Below are positions 43,327 through 52,570 of a DNA stretch of 64,000 nucleotides, in pieces (within the stretch, counting starts at the first letter, position 1; each line of letters begins with the position of its first letter). This stretch comes from JAGVSV01 sp040766135 (GTDB lineage: Bacteria; Bacillota; Clostridia; Christensenellales; Aristaeellaceae). A program made the translations under genes and the position numbers. Where the stretch lies: assembly GCA_040766135.1 (NCBI GenBank), contig JAXGRA010000010.1, positions 1 through 64,000 of the forward strand, given 5' to 3'. The notes beneath the pieces were generated by a model. That model was not told where the DNA came from. It did not search any database and saw only the letters and a list, made by a program, of their open reading frames with translations.

Positions 43327-45183
43327 ATGAAGCGGTTCCTTACCCTGGTGCTTGCATGCGCGATGCTGCTGGCCGTGTTGCCCGTTGCAGCCGAGGAGGT
43401 TACCTACAAAACACTCTATTCCGGCGAGGTAACTACGCTCAATTACCTGACCACCACCACCACCAACGAGTTTGGGCTGGCTGCCAACCTGGTGGACACC
43501 CTGGTGGAAACCGACCGTTATGGCCAGATCCAACCCTCCCTTGCTGAAAAGTGGGAGCAAAGCGAAGATGGCCTGACCTGGACGTTCTACCTGCGCAAAG
43601 ATCAAAAGTGGGTGACAGGCGATGGCGAAGTGTACGCCGATGTCACCGCGCATGACTTTGTAGCCTCGGCACAGTACATCCTCAATGCAGCCAATGCTTC
43701 TACATCGGCAAGCATCCTGTATGGTGTAGTGGCCGGTGCCGAAGCCTATTACGCCGGCACTTCCACCCCGACAGATGGCGCTACTGCAGCCCCGGCTACC
43801 GAATGGGACACCGTGGGCATCAAGGCGCTGGATGATTATACGTTGCAGTATACGCTGACCGATCCTGTGCCGTACTTCCTATCCATGCTGCCCTATGTGT
43901 GCTTTATGCCTGTTAGCCAGAAGTTCCTGGACGAAAAGGGTGATCAGTTTGGCCTGGCCACCGGCAACGATACGCTGCTGTACAACGGCGCGTTCGTGCT
44001 GGCGGAGTTTAAGCCCCAGGAAATCCGGGTGCTGAAGAAAAACACCGCCAACTGGGACGCAGACAATGTGTTCCTGGATGTCATTGAGCAGAAGTACAAC
44101 AAGGAAGCGGGCACCATCGCGCCAGAGTTATACCTGCGCGGCGAAGTGGACGCAGCCTCCATCGATGCAACCATTGCCAAGCAGTGGCTGGCCGATCCTG
44201 AGAAGGCTGATATGATCCGCCCTGTGCGCCAGTACGGCACCTACAGCTACTTCTACTGCTTCAACTTCAAGCCGGAGTTTGACGCCGCCTATGAACCCGA
44301 AAATTGGAAGCTGGCCGTCAACAACGATAACTTCCGCTTCTCCATCGCCCACGCATTGGATCGCGTCAAGGCCATGCTGGTGCATGAGCCGGACAACCCC
44401 GAATCCATCATTTTCAACACCGTCACACCGCCCAACTTTGTCGACCTGAATGGTGAGGACTTCACCCAGATGGAAGGTCTGAAGGCGCTGACCGACCTGG
44501 GCCCCAAGGGCTGGTTTGACGAAGCCAAGGCCAAGGAATACCGCGATAAAGCCAAGGAAGAGCTGCTGGCTGCAGGTGCTACGCTGCCTGTCAAGGCGCT
44601 CATGAGCTACAACCCGTCCAGCACCTCTTGGGCCGAGGAATGCCAGATCGTCGAGCAGCAGATAGAAGAACTGCTGGGCAGCGACTATATCGATATCATT
44701 ATCGAAGCCGGCCCATCCTCGGGCTTCCTCAAGGCTGTACGCCGCAGCGGCAATTATGCCCTGCTCAAGTGCAACTGGGGCTCGGACTACTCCGACCCGC
44801 AGACCTATACCGATCCGTTTGCCATTGGCAGCAACTACAACTTCCCGGAATATGCCACCGGCACGCTGGATGAGGAATATCACGCCCTGCTGGATGAGGC
44901 GCTGGCCATCAAGCTGGACATGCCCGCGCGCTATGCAGCCTTTGCCAAGGCCGAAGCGTTCTTGATCAACAATGCATTCATCATCCCGTTTGGCTATGGC
45001 TCCGGCGGCTATACCGCAGGCAGGCTCAACCCGTTTGAGGGTCAGTACGCCTCCTCCGGCCTGTCCACTGAGCGCTACAAGGGCCAACGGCTGTTGGACA
45101 AGCCCATGAACACCGAGCAGTATTATGAAGCATATGACCAGTGGCTGGAAGAACGCGCCAATCTGGCCGATGCACAAAAATAA
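43327..45183 (+). CDS. Family 5 ABC solute-binding protein (oligopeptide type)
   Basis: A 618-residue exported binding protein starting at ATG 43327 behind AAAGGAGG. The signal peptide covers residues 1-22 and cleaves after an alanine; there is no lipobox cysteine. The mature part has the family 5 signatures: LAEKWEQSEDGLTWTFYLRKDQKWVTG early and SIAHALDRVKAML late. An acidic-loop insertion rich in T and A (GTSTPTDGATAAPATEW) lies near residue 145. It feeds the permeases encoded next. A very stable hairpin after the gene probably keeps this mRNA segment abundant. Confidence 0.9.
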   Translation: MKRFLTLVLACAMLLAVLPVAAEEVTYKTLYSGEVTTLNYLTTTTTNEFGLAANLVDTLVETDRYGQIQPSLAEKWEQSEDGLTWTFYLRKDQKWVTGDGEVYADVTAHDFVASAQYILNAANASTSASILYGVVAGAEAYYAGTSTPTDGATAAPATEWDTVGIKALDDYTLQYTLTDPVPYFLSMLPYVCFMPVSQKFLDEKGDQFGLATGNDTLLYNGAFVLAEFKPQEIRVLKKNTANWDADNVFLDVIEQKYNKEAGTIAPELYLRGEVDAASIDATIAKQWLADPEKADMIRPVRQYGTYSYFYCFNFKPEFDAAYEPENWKLAVNNDNFRFSIAHALDRVKAMLVHEPDNPESIIFNTVTPPNFVDLNGEDFTQMEGLKALTDLGPKGWFDEAKAKEYRDKAKEELLAAGATLPVKALMSYNPSSTSWAEECQIVEQQIEELLGSDYIDIIIEAGPSSGFLKAVRRSGNYALLKCNWGSDYSDPQTYTDPFAIGSNYNFPEYATGTLDEEYHALLDEALAIKLDMPARYAAFAKAEAFLINNAFIIPFGYGSGGYTAGRLNPFEGQYASSGLSTERYKGQRLLDKPMNTEQYYEAYDQWLEERANLADAQK

Positions 45184-45203
45184 AACGCTGACAGCCTGAA
45201 CTG

Positions 45204-45232
45204 TGCGGCAGGGGGCATCGCCCCCTGCCGCA
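45204..45232 (+). other. Stable intercistronic stem-loop after the binding-protein gene
   Basis: TGCGGCAGGGGGC (45204-45216), loop ATC, GCCCCCTGCCGCA (45220-45232): a 13-base GC-rich stem with no U run. It may protect the upstream mRNA or partly stop transcription, giving more binding protein than permease. Confidence 0.75.
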
Positions 45233-45279
45233 TAGACTTGCAACGCATCATGAGCGAACAACGGATAGAGGAGTAGCGA

Positions 45280-46221
45280 TTGGTCAAGTTTATCGCCAAA
45301 CGGCTGATGGCCGCCGTCATCACGCTGTTGATTATCCTGTCGGTGGTATTTATATTGATCCGGCAGATGCCCGTTGAGGGATATTTTGACAATTTTGACA
45401 AGCTCGATCAGGCCATGATCAATGTGCGTCTAAAACAGATGGGATTGCTGGAACCCATGCACAAGCAGCTGCTGACCTTCTTTGGTCAGCTGTTCCGCGG
45501 TGATTTGGGCATTTCAGCGCGCTACAGCGTGGGCGCTCCCATTGGCGATATTATTGCCCGCAAGGCTCCTATTTCTATCAAGATGGGCCTGCTGTCTATG
45601 GCGGTGTCCTTGACGTTGGGTATCCCGCTGGGCGGGCTGATGGCGCGTTCCAAGGCCAAGTTTTGGGATAAGTTCGGCACGGTGTTTATCGTGCTGGTCA
45701 ATGCGGTGCCTGCGGCGGTGTACTATATCTTTTTACAGGCCTTTGGCTCGCGTGCGCTGGGGATTTCCATGCTGTTTGACGAAAGCAATCCGGTCAGCTG
45801 GATACTGCCGGTGTTTTCGATGTCCCTGGGCAGCATTGCCTACTATGCCATGTGGCTCAGGCGCTATATGCTGGATGAGATGAACAAGGATTATGTCAAG
45901 CTCGCCCGCGCCAAGGGCGTAAAAAACAGCACGGTGACCATGCGGCATGTGTTCCGCAATGCCTTTGTGCCCATGATTCAGTATATCCCGTCCTCACTGC
46001 TGTTTACCATCAGCGGTTCCATCTATATCGAATCTTTGTATTCCATCCCCGGCATGGGCGGCCTGCTGGTGGATGTTATCAGCCGCCAGGACAATCCCAT
46101 GGTGCAGGCGCTGGTGATGATCTATTCCTGCATCGGCATTGTGGGCATGCTGCTGGGCGATATCATGATGGTGCTGATTGACCCGCGCATTTCCTTTGCC
46201 AAGAAGGAGGGCGTGCGCTGA
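45280..46221 (+). CDS. Oligopeptide ABC importer permease, OppB-like
   Basis: A 313-residue inner-membrane permease starting at TTG 45280 behind GAGGAG. It shows the OppB/DppB pattern: an N-terminal helix (FIAKRLMAAVITLLIILSVV), the usual outer loop, and a cytoplasmic EAA-type loop DYVKLARAKGVKNSTVTMRHVFRNA. IESLYSIPGMGGLLVD near the end is also typical. The TGA overlaps the next ATG by one base. Confidence 0.93.
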   Translation: MVKFIAKRLMAAVITLLIILSVVFILIRQMPVEGYFDNFDKLDQAMINVRLKQMGLLEPMHKQLLTFFGQLFRGDLGISARYSVGAPIGDIIARKAPISIKMGLLSMAVSLTLGIPLGGLMARSKAKFWDKFGTVFIVLVNAVPAAVYYIFLQAFGSRALGISMLFDESNPVSWILPVFSMSLGSIAYYAMWLRRYMLDEMNKDYVKLARAKGVKNSTVTMRHVFRNAFVPMIQYIPSSLLFTISGSIYIESLYSIPGMGGLLVDVISRQDNPMVQALVMIYSCIGIVGMLLGDIMMVLIDPRISFAKKEGVR

Positions 46222-47627
46222 TGAAAAGGATGCGTATACGGGATCAACTGGTAGAGCCGGCAGAGCGCAGTGCACAGGAGCAATTGCGTCAGGCAGCAGA
46301 AAGCGAACTGTTTGATTACGCGCCGCGCAGCGAGGAAGCAGCCGAACGCACGGGCTTTTCCAACTACTCCTATTGGGGTTCCACATTCCGCATGTTTACC
46401 CGCATGCGCGTGGCGCTGTTCTTGCTGTTTGTGCTGGTGCTGCTGGTGACATTTACATTTGTTCAGCCGCTGCTGCCCGGGCAGTACAGGGCCACTCAGG
46501 TGATTAACCATCCCATTACCGGCATGCAATTAAGCAACGTGGCCCCGTCCACCACCACCGTGGTGGCACAAGCCCCCAAGGATACGCAGCTGATCATTAC
46601 GCCCTGGGAAAATGATCAGTGGCTGGCCGTCAGCAATGTGCTGGCGACATTACCTGCGCGCACGACTTTTACAGTTATTGACTATCTGGACGACTGGGTG
46701 CAGGTGGAGCTGGACGGCCGTCAGGGCTATGTACGCAACGACTTTACCACCAAGCTGCGCCTGCCCGATAATCCGCAGGCTGTGCCGTATGAAAGCCGGT
46801 CCAACTTTGCGCTGAAATTATTCAGCTCGCCCGTTAACCTCACGCAGGATGGCAACGAGGTGTTTGTAAGTAAACAGGATGTGCAAATTGCGGATGATGG
46901 TCTGACAGCCACCACGTTGCGCGAAGCGCCGCTGCGCCTGCTGCCCAGCGAAGCGCCTTTCCTGTTTGGCACCAACAACGCCGGGCAGGATCTGTGGGGC
47001 ATGGTATGGTCGGGTACGCGCACCAGTTTGTTTATCGGCTTTGTCGTCGCGGTGATTGAGGCCATCATCGGCATCGCCGTGGGCGTGCTGTGGGGCTATG
47101 TGCGCAAGGTAGACCGCGTGCTGACCGAGATTTACAATGTCATCAACAACATTCCCACCACCATTGTGCTGATATTGATTGCCTATGTGTTGCGTCCCGG
47201 CGTGTTCACCCTGATTTTTGCCATGACCCTAACGGGCTGGGTTAGCATGGCGCGCTTTATCCGCAACCAGATTGTCATCATCCGCGACCGGGACTACAAC
47301 TTAGCCTCGCGCTGCTTAGGTACGGGCACCTGGCGCATTATTACGCGCAACCTGCTGCCCTATTTGGTGTCGGTCATTATGCTGCGCATGGCGCTGGCCA
47401 TCCCCGGCGCGATCGGCAGCGAGGTGTTTATTACCTATATCGGTTTGGGCCTGCCGCTGAGCATTCCATCGCTGGGCAATTTAATCACCGTGGGGCGCAA
47501 GTTTGTATCCACGCCCCAAAGCTATCAGCTGATTTTCCCCACCATTGTGCTGTCCATTGTGACGATATCGTTTTACATCATTGGCAACTCTTTTGCCGAC
47601 GCGGCCGACCCGCGCAACCATGTGTAG
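46221..47627 (+). CDS. Oligopeptide ABC importer permease, OppC-like, with extracellular SH3 domain
   Basis: This 468-residue permease is much longer than the usual 280-340. A cytoplasmic N-terminus (1-58) precedes the first helix (about 60-82). An outer insert of about 180 residues follows, and the remaining membrane helices start near residue 266. Inside the insert, about residues 140-176, is an SH3-like sequence (ARTTFTVIDYLDDWVQVEL, then GRQGYVRND), similar in layout to the bacterial SH3 domains of the L,D-transpeptidase at 6557. The permease part has the EAA loop (DYNLASRCLGTGTWRIITRNLLP). The SH3 may hold peptides, cell wall or the binding protein near the pore. Confidence 0.88.
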   Translation: MKRMRIRDQLVEPAERSAQEQLRQAAESELFDYAPRSEEAAERTGFSNYSYWGSTFRMFTRMRVALFLLFVLVLLVTFTFVQPLLPGQYRATQVINHPITGMQLSNVAPSTTTVVAQAPKDTQLIITPWENDQWLAVSNVLATLPARTTFTVIDYLDDWVQVELDGRQGYVRNDFTTKLRLPDNPQAVPYESRSNFALKLFSSPVNLTQDGNEVFVSKQDVQIADDGLTATTLREAPLRLLPSEAPFLFGTNNAGQDLWGMVWSGTRTSLFIGFVVAVIEAIIGIAVGVLWGYVRKVDRVLTEIYNVINNIPTTIVLILIAYVLRPGVFTLIFAMTLTGWVSMARFIRNQIVIIRDRDYNLASRCLGTGTWRIITRNLLPYLVSVIMLRMALAIPGAIGSEVFITYIGLGLPLSIPSLGNLITVGRKFVSTPQSYQLIFPTIVLSIVTISFYIIGNSFADAADPRNHV

Positions 47628-47637
47628 GGAGGGCGCG

Positions 47638-48687
47638 ATGGACAAGCAACCTATCCTTTCGGTACGCAACCTCAATGTCAAATTCAGCCTGCGTGGGCGC
47701 GTGCTGCATGCTATCCGCGATGTATCGCTGGATTTGTATCCCGGCGAAAGCTTAGCCATCGTAGGCGAATCAGGCTCCGGCAAAACGGTGCTTACCAAGT
47801 CCTTTATGGGGCTTAACGATGCCAACGGCTGGGTGGATTCGGGCAGCATATTGTATGGAGGACAGGACCTGGCCACCTTTACCACCGAAAAACAATGGCT
47901 TACCATCCGGGGGCGCGAAATCGCCATGATTTTGCAGGATCCCATGACCAGCCTAAACCCCTTAAAAACCATCGGCGCCCAGATTGGCGAAGCGCTGCGC
48001 TTGCACCAGGGCCTGCGCGGGCAGGCTGCCCAGCAGCGCATCATAGAAATTCTGCACGACGTGGGCATCCCTGACCCTGCACAGCGTGCCAAGCAATACC
48101 CGCATCAGTTTTCAGGCGGCATGCGCCAGCGCGTGGTCATTGCCATTGCCATTGCCTGCCAGCCGCGCATCATGATCTGTGACGAACCCACCACGGCGCT
48201 GGATGTCACCGTCCAGGCGCAGATACTGGGTTTAATCCGCAATCTGATTGGCAAGTACAACCTGACCACGGTATATATCACGCACGATTTGGGCGTGGTG
48301 GCCAACGTGGCCGACCGCATTGCTGTGATGTATGCGGGCGATATTATCGAGATTGGCACGGCCGAGGAGGTATTCTTCTCGCCGCAGCATCCATATACGT
48401 GGGCGTTGCTTTCGTCGCTGCCGCAGCTGGGCGTTAAGGGTGAAAAACTGTACGCCATCCGCGGCACGCCGCCCAATTTGTTCCATGAGGTTATTGGCGA
48501 TGCGTTTGCGCCGCGCAGCGATTATGCGCTCAACATTGATTATGTGGAGCGCCCGCCCTACTTTGACGTCAGCCCCACGCACCGCGTGCGCTCGTGGCTG
48601 AAGGATCCGCGCGCGCCCAAGGCCGTGCCGCCGCCCACGCTGGCACGCATCAACCCCGAAGGAGGTAGCCTGTATGCCGACAAATAA
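47638..48687 (+). CDS. oppD: Oligopeptide ABC importer ATPase, OppD-like
   Basis: A 349-residue cytoplasmic ATPase starting at ATG 47638 behind GGGAGGGC. Walker A GESGSGKT, signature FSGGMRQRV, Walker B IMICDEPTTALDV and the H-loop (YITHDLGVV) are intact. The C-terminal oligopeptide domain normally carries a conserved cysteine motif (C..R C......C) that binds a metal cluster in some DppD/OppD proteins; here the corresponding stretch (GDAFAPRSDYALNIDYVERP) has no cysteine. The gene overlaps the next by 14 bases. Confidence 0.93.
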   Translation: MDKQPILSVRNLNVKFSLRGRVLHAIRDVSLDLYPGESLAIVGESGSGKTVLTKSFMGLNDANGWVDSGSILYGGQDLATFTTEKQWLTIRGREIAMILQDPMTSLNPLKTIGAQIGEALRLHQGLRGQAAQQRIIEILHDVGIPDPAQRAKQYPHQFSGGMRQRVVIAIAIACQPRIMICDEPTTALDVTVQAQILGLIRNLIGKYNLTTVYITHDLGVVANVADRIAVMYAGDIIEIGTAEEVFFSPQHPYTWALLSSLPQLGVKGEKLYAIRGTPPNLFHEVIGDAFAPRSDYALNIDYVERPPYFDVSPTHRVRSWLKDPRAPKAVPPPTLARINPEGGSLYADK

Positions 48688-49612
48688 ACAGCCGCTTGTA
48701 CAGGTAAAGGATCTGGTTGTGTCCTTTGGCGAGCGCCGGCGCAAGTTCCAGGCTGTCAAGGGCGTATCTTTCGATATCCATCGCGGCGAAACCTTTGGCC
48801 TGGTGGGGGAGTCGGGCTCCGGAAAAACCTCCATTGGCCGCGCCATCATCCGCGTGTATCCGGTGGCCTCCGGCGAGGTCATCTATAGCGGTCAGCGCAT
48901 CAGCGGGCGCATCCCCAAGGCGCTGGACCACATGGTCACCCAGAAAATCCAGATGATTTTTCAGGATCCCATGGCGTCGCTTAACGAACGCGCAAAGGTG
49001 TCCTATATCGTGTCGGAAGGCTTGCTAAGCGGTGCCAGGCACTTAACGCGCGAACAGCGCGAGCAGATGGTGTCCAAGGCCCTGATGGACGTGGGCCTAC
49101 TGCCGGAGTTTGCCAGCCGCTTCCCGCATGAATTTTCGGGCGGTCAGCGTCAGCGCATCGGCATTGCGCGCGCGCTGGTCATGCAGCCGGAGTTTATCAT
49201 TGCCGATGAACCCATCTCGGCGCTTGATGTATCCATCCGCGCGCAGGTACTCAATCTGCTGACAGATCTACAGCGCGAGCATGGGCTGACCTATTTGTTT
49301 ATATCGCACGATCTGTCCGTCATGCGCTTTATTTGCGACCGCATTGCGGTCATCCATAAGGGCGTGCTGGTCGAATTGGCCGAAACAGAGCAGCTGTTCC
49401 GCCACCCGCTGCACCCGTACACGCGTGCGCTGCTGTCGGCCGTGCCCATGCCCAACCCCGTATATGAGCGCAGCAAGTGCCCGGTGGTCTATGATGAATC
49501 GGTGCACGACTATGATAAGAATCCTCCCTCCTGGTACGAGGCTGAACCCGGGCACTTTGTACGCGCCAATGAGCGTGAGCTGGAAAGCTACCTGCGGTTG
49601 ATCGCCGGATAG
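48674..49612 (+). CDS. oppF: Oligopeptide ABC importer ATPase, OppF-like
   Basis: A 312-residue ATPase partner of OppD, starting at ATG 48674 behind GAAGGAGG within the end of oppD. Walker A GESGSGKTS, Q-loop MIFQDPMASLNER, signature FSGGQRQRIG, Walker B FIIADEPISALDV and H-loop FISHDLSVM are present. Only one cysteine pair-like residue remains in the C-terminal peptide-transporter domain (SKCPVVYDE). It is the last gene of the importer operon. Confidence 0.93.
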   Translation: MPTNKQPLVQVKDLVVSFGERRRKFQAVKGVSFDIHRGETFGLVGESGSGKTSIGRAIIRVYPVASGEVIYSGQRISGRIPKALDHMVTQKIQMIFQDPMASLNERAKVSYIVSEGLLSGARHLTREQREQMVSKALMDVGLLPEFASRFPHEFSGGQRQRIGIARALVMQPEFIIADEPISALDVSIRAQVLNLLTDLQREHGLTYLFISHDLSVMRFICDRIAVIHKGVLVELAETEQLFRHPLHPYTRALLSAVPMPNPVYERSKCPVVYDESVHDYDKNPPSWYEAEPGHFVRANERELESYLRLIAG

Positions 49613-49713
49613 GCTCGCTTGTACGCCTTTGCGCCAGTGTGATAGAATGCCTATGCTGCCAAAATGCAGGATGGGAGGCGAAGGCTTTTTTCGGCTTGTG
49701 TGAACGCCGCAGG

Positions 49714-50160
49714 ATGTTTGTATCCGACGATATACTGTCGCTGAAAATGGTGGAACGCCGCATGCGCGATACCGAATGCGGTATTGTAGACGGATATACG
49801 TTGGATATATATCCCAGGGGCGAAACCCGCCCGGCCGGGTATGTCAGCCTGCGCATCGGTGAAAGCCCTGAGCTGTACTATTTAGGGCACATCGGCTACC
49901 GTGTGTATAATGAGTTCCGGGGGCATGGATATGCCGCGCATGCGGTGCGTCTGCTGCTTCCGCTGATGCGGGAGCATGGCCTGCGCAGCGTGGTTATCAC
50001 CACCAACCCCGAAAATGCCGCCTCCCGCGCCACTTGCCGCAACTTGGGGTGCGTGCTGGAAAACATTGTGCCGGTGCCCCAGGCCTATCGTGAGCTTTGC
50101 ATGGGGGCTGCCCACAAGTGTCGGTACATTTTGTACCCCTTTGCGCCGGGAGAGGTTTGA
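49714..50160 (+). CDS. GNAT-family N-acetyltransferase
   Basis: A protein of about 148 residues with the RimJ/RimL-like pattern: GHIGYRVYNEFRGHGYAAHA holds the acetyl-CoA loop (R..G.G..A) and VVITTNPENAASRATCRNLGC is the C-terminal signature. The start is uncertain: ATG 49714 lacks a strong ribosome site, TTG 49695 and GTG 49639 are in frame, and TGATAGAAT at 49641 could be a -10 box, which favours a downstream start. It lies seven bases before the hydrolase gene and probably shares its transcript. Confidence 0.75.
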   Translation: MFVSDDILSLKMVERRMRDTECGIVDGYTLDIYPRGETRPAGYVSLRIGESPELYYLGHIGYRVYNEFRGHGYAAHAVRLLLPLMREHGLRSVVITTNPENAASRATCRNLGCVLENIVPVPQAYRELCMGAAHKCRYILYPFAPGEV

Positions 50161-50166
50161 CGAACA

Positions 50167-50964
50167 ATGATTACACAGGTACAGGGCATTGAAACCCATT
50201 ATGAGCAAGCCGGTCAGGGGGAGCGCGTGCTGCTGCTGCATGGCTGGGGGCCGGGTGTTGTTACGCTCAATACACATTTGCGGCCCGTGATGAACTTGCT
50301 GGCCCGTGATTTCCATGTGACGGCGCTGGAGTTCCCGGCCCATGGCACCACCGCACAGCAGATGGGGGATTGGTCGGTCAGGGACTATGCGGCCTGGGTC
50401 AAGGCGTTTATTTTGGCGCAGGATCTGGCGCCGGTCACGCTGGTAGCGCACTCCTTTGGCGGGCGCATTGCGCTATGGCTGGCGGCCTATGAGCCGCAGC
50501 TTGTGCGGCGCATGGTGCTCACAGGCTGCGCAGGCATCAAGCGCAAGCAGACCGATGCCGAAAAAGAAAAGGCGCAGGCGTATCAGGCCAAGAAGCGCCG
50601 CCTGGAAAAGCTGGCCAAATGGCCGCTGGTGGGCGGCATCGCCCGGAAAACGCTGGAGGCGCTGCGCAAAAAGCACGGATCGGCGGATTATCTGGCGCTG
50701 CCGGACAGCCTGCGCGCAACGTTTGTCAACATTGTCAATGATGATTTGCGGCCACTGCTGCCCATGATCCGGCAGCCCACCATGCTGGTGTGGGGCGACA
50801 AGGATGACGCCACCCCGCTGTGGATGGCGCGCACCATGGAAGCCGAGATGGGCGACGCGGGGCTATATATTTTTGAAGGGCGCGGGCACTATGCCTATCT
50901 GGAGGAAGCCCCCCAGTTTGCGCGCATTGTGGCTGCCCTGATCAGAGAGGATCAAGATAAGTGA
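50167..50964 (+). CDS. Alpha/beta hydrolase
   Basis: A 265-residue hydrolase-fold protein starting at ATG 50167. The oxyanion segment LLHGWGPG, the nucleophile elbow VAHSFGGR, the acid in WGDKDDATPL and the final histidine in EGRGHYAYLEE are visible. A lysine-rich lid occurs mid-protein (KQTDAEKEKAQAYQAKKRR). It has no signal peptide, so it acts inside the cell. Its TGA overlaps the GTG start of the Mur ligase (GTGA), so the two are translationally coupled; it may hydrolyse an ester or peptide precursor linked to the envelope. Confidence 0.82.
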   Translation: MITQVQGIETHYEQAGQGERVLLLHGWGPGVVTLNTHLRPVMNLLARDFHVTALEFPAHGTTAQQMGDWSVRDYAAWVKAFILAQDLAPVTLVAHSFGGRIALWLAAYEPQLVRRMVLTGCAGIKRKQTDAEKEKAQAYQAKKRRLEKLAKWPLVGGIARKTLEALRKKHGSADYLALPDSLRATFVNIVNDDLRPLLPMIRQPTMLVWGDKDDATPLWMARTMEAEMGDAGLYIFEGRGHYAYLEEAPQFARIVAALIREDQDK

Positions 50965-52556
50965 AATCCAGTTTTTTGTGGTGGCTTGTGTGGCTGGCCC
51001 CGGCGGTGGCCGGTGTGTTTGCTGCGCGCAGCCTCATCCATTATTTTCAACTAAGCAGCTATCAGGTGGGCGGCTATGCGCATACGCTGCGGCGGCAGAT
51101 CAAAGTAGCCTGGCTGCCGGGGCTGTTGACGGCCGTGCTGTGCTTTGGCATTACCTATGCAGCCGATGCGGTGGTCTATCTGGCTCCCGTACCTATTCTT
51201 TTGTTGGCTTGTGTGCTGATGGTGTTGTCGGGGCTGGGGGTGGGCTTGGCATTTTGCGCCAAGCGCAAGCAAAGAAAACCCCTGCACATTACCGGGCGCG
51301 TCATACGGCTTTCGATATCATTGGGGGTTGTGCTGCTGCTCCTGGCCTGGGGGTTGCATTTTGTGCTGCCTGTGGTGGGAGGCAGCGCGCTGCTGCTGCC
51401 GCTGCTGCCGGTCTGGCTGGTGTTGGCGGCCTGGCTGGTGTGGCCGGTGGAAAAAACCATCAACAACATGTTTTTACGTGATGCTATCCGCATCTTGAAC
51501 GCGCAGACCGGCCTGGTGCGCATCGGCATTACGGGCAGCTATGGCAAGACGAGCGTTAAGTTTATTCTGCGCACCATCCTCAACGAAAAATATCCCGTGC
51601 TGGCTACGCGCTTCAGCTTTAATACGCCCATGGGCATCACGCGTTCCATCCGCGAGGATTTGCGCCCTGAGCACCGCATATTCATCGCCGAGATGGGTGC
51701 CCGCCACCCCAAGGACATCAAAGAGCTGTGCAATTTTGTAAAGCCGGAAATCGGCATCCTGACCGCCGTGGGCGAGGTACACCTGCAAACGTTCCGCACC
51801 ATTGAGCGCGTGCGCGAAACCAAGTACGACCTGATCCGCAGCCTGCCGCGTGACGGCCTGGCGGTGTTTTACGATGATGGCGGCATCTGCCGGGAGCTGT
51901 ATGAACGCACCGACCGGCAGAAGGTGCTGGTGGGCTCCATCGGCAGCAATGCTTGGGCGGAGGACGTAGAACTGCACAACGATGGCAGCACGTTCACGCT
52001 GTGCCTGCGCCATGGCGACCGCGCGCGGTGCGAAACGCTGCTGCCCGGCGAACACAACATCCGCAACATCCTGTTGGCTGCGGCTACGGCCTATGAGCTG
52101 GGACTCAACATCGGGCAGATCCAGCGCGGCATCGCCGCCGTGCAGCCTGTAGAATCGCGCATCAAGCCTGAAAAACTGGCCGATGGCCGGGTGATTATCA
52201 ACAACGGCTTCAATGCCAACCCGGACAGCAGCAAGGAATCGCTCGCGCTGCTGGCTGCTTATCCTGGCCGCCGCATCGTGGTGACGCCGGGCTATGTGGA
52301 AATGGGCAAGCAGCAGGATGAATTCCAGTTTGTTTTGGGTGAGCGCATTGCCAAAGTGGCCCACATGGCGCTGTTGATCGGCCCCAAACGCACCAAACCC
52401 ATCGCCGATGGCCTGGAGCAGGCGGGCTTTGACATGGAGCAATGCCATGTGTTTGCCACCCTGCAGGAGGCCAACGACTATCTTGCTTCCATCCGGCAGC
52501 CGGAGGACGTTATCCTGTACGAAAACGACCTGCCGGACCAGTACACGGAAGCGTGA
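50961..52556 (+). CDS. Membrane-anchored Mur-ligase-family protein (MurF-like)
   Basis: A 531-residue protein starting at GTG 50961 behind GAGAGG. About residues 5-175 hold five or six hydrophobic segments, unlike soluble MurC-F. The catalytic part starts with P-loop GITGSYGKTSVK near residue 189, and continues with the central motif FNTPMGITRSI, an AEMGARHPKDI block and the ligand domain (PVESRIKPEKLADGRVIINNGF). The UDP-binding N-domain of true MurF is missing, so it probably does not use UDP-MurNAc peptides in the usual way. It sits between a hydrolase and a D-Ala-D-Ala ligase, whose dipeptide may be its substrate. The exact reaction is unknown. Confidence 0.8.
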   Translation: MKSSFLWWLVWLAPAVAGVFAARSLIHYFQLSSYQVGGYAHTLRRQIKVAWLPGLLTAVLCFGITYAADAVVYLAPVPILLLACVLMVLSGLGVGLAFCAKRKQRKPLHITGRVIRLSISLGVVLLLLAWGLHFVLPVVGGSALLLPLLPVWLVLAAWLVWPVEKTINNMFLRDAIRILNAQTGLVRIGITGSYGKTSVKFILRTILNEKYPVLATRFSFNTPMGITRSIREDLRPEHRIFIAEMGARHPKDIKELCNFVKPEIGILTAVGEVHLQTFRTIERVRETKYDLIRSLPRDGLAVFYDDGGICRELYERTDRQKVLVGSIGSNAWAEDVELHNDGSTFTLCLRHGDRARCETLLPGEHNIRNILLAAATAYELGLNIGQIQRGIAAVQPVESRIKPEKLADGRVIINNGFNANPDSSKESLALLAAYPGRRIVVTPGYVEMGKQQDEFQFVLGERIAKVAHMALLIGPKRTKPIADGLEQAGFDMEQCHVFATLQEANDYLASIRQPEDVILYENDLPDQYTEA

Positions 52557-52570
52557 CCAAGGGGAGTAGT

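Noticed and set aside
44128..45261. 377-aa open frame antisense to the family 5 binding protein
   Set aside because: No initiation signal, no domain, overlaps a confident gene.
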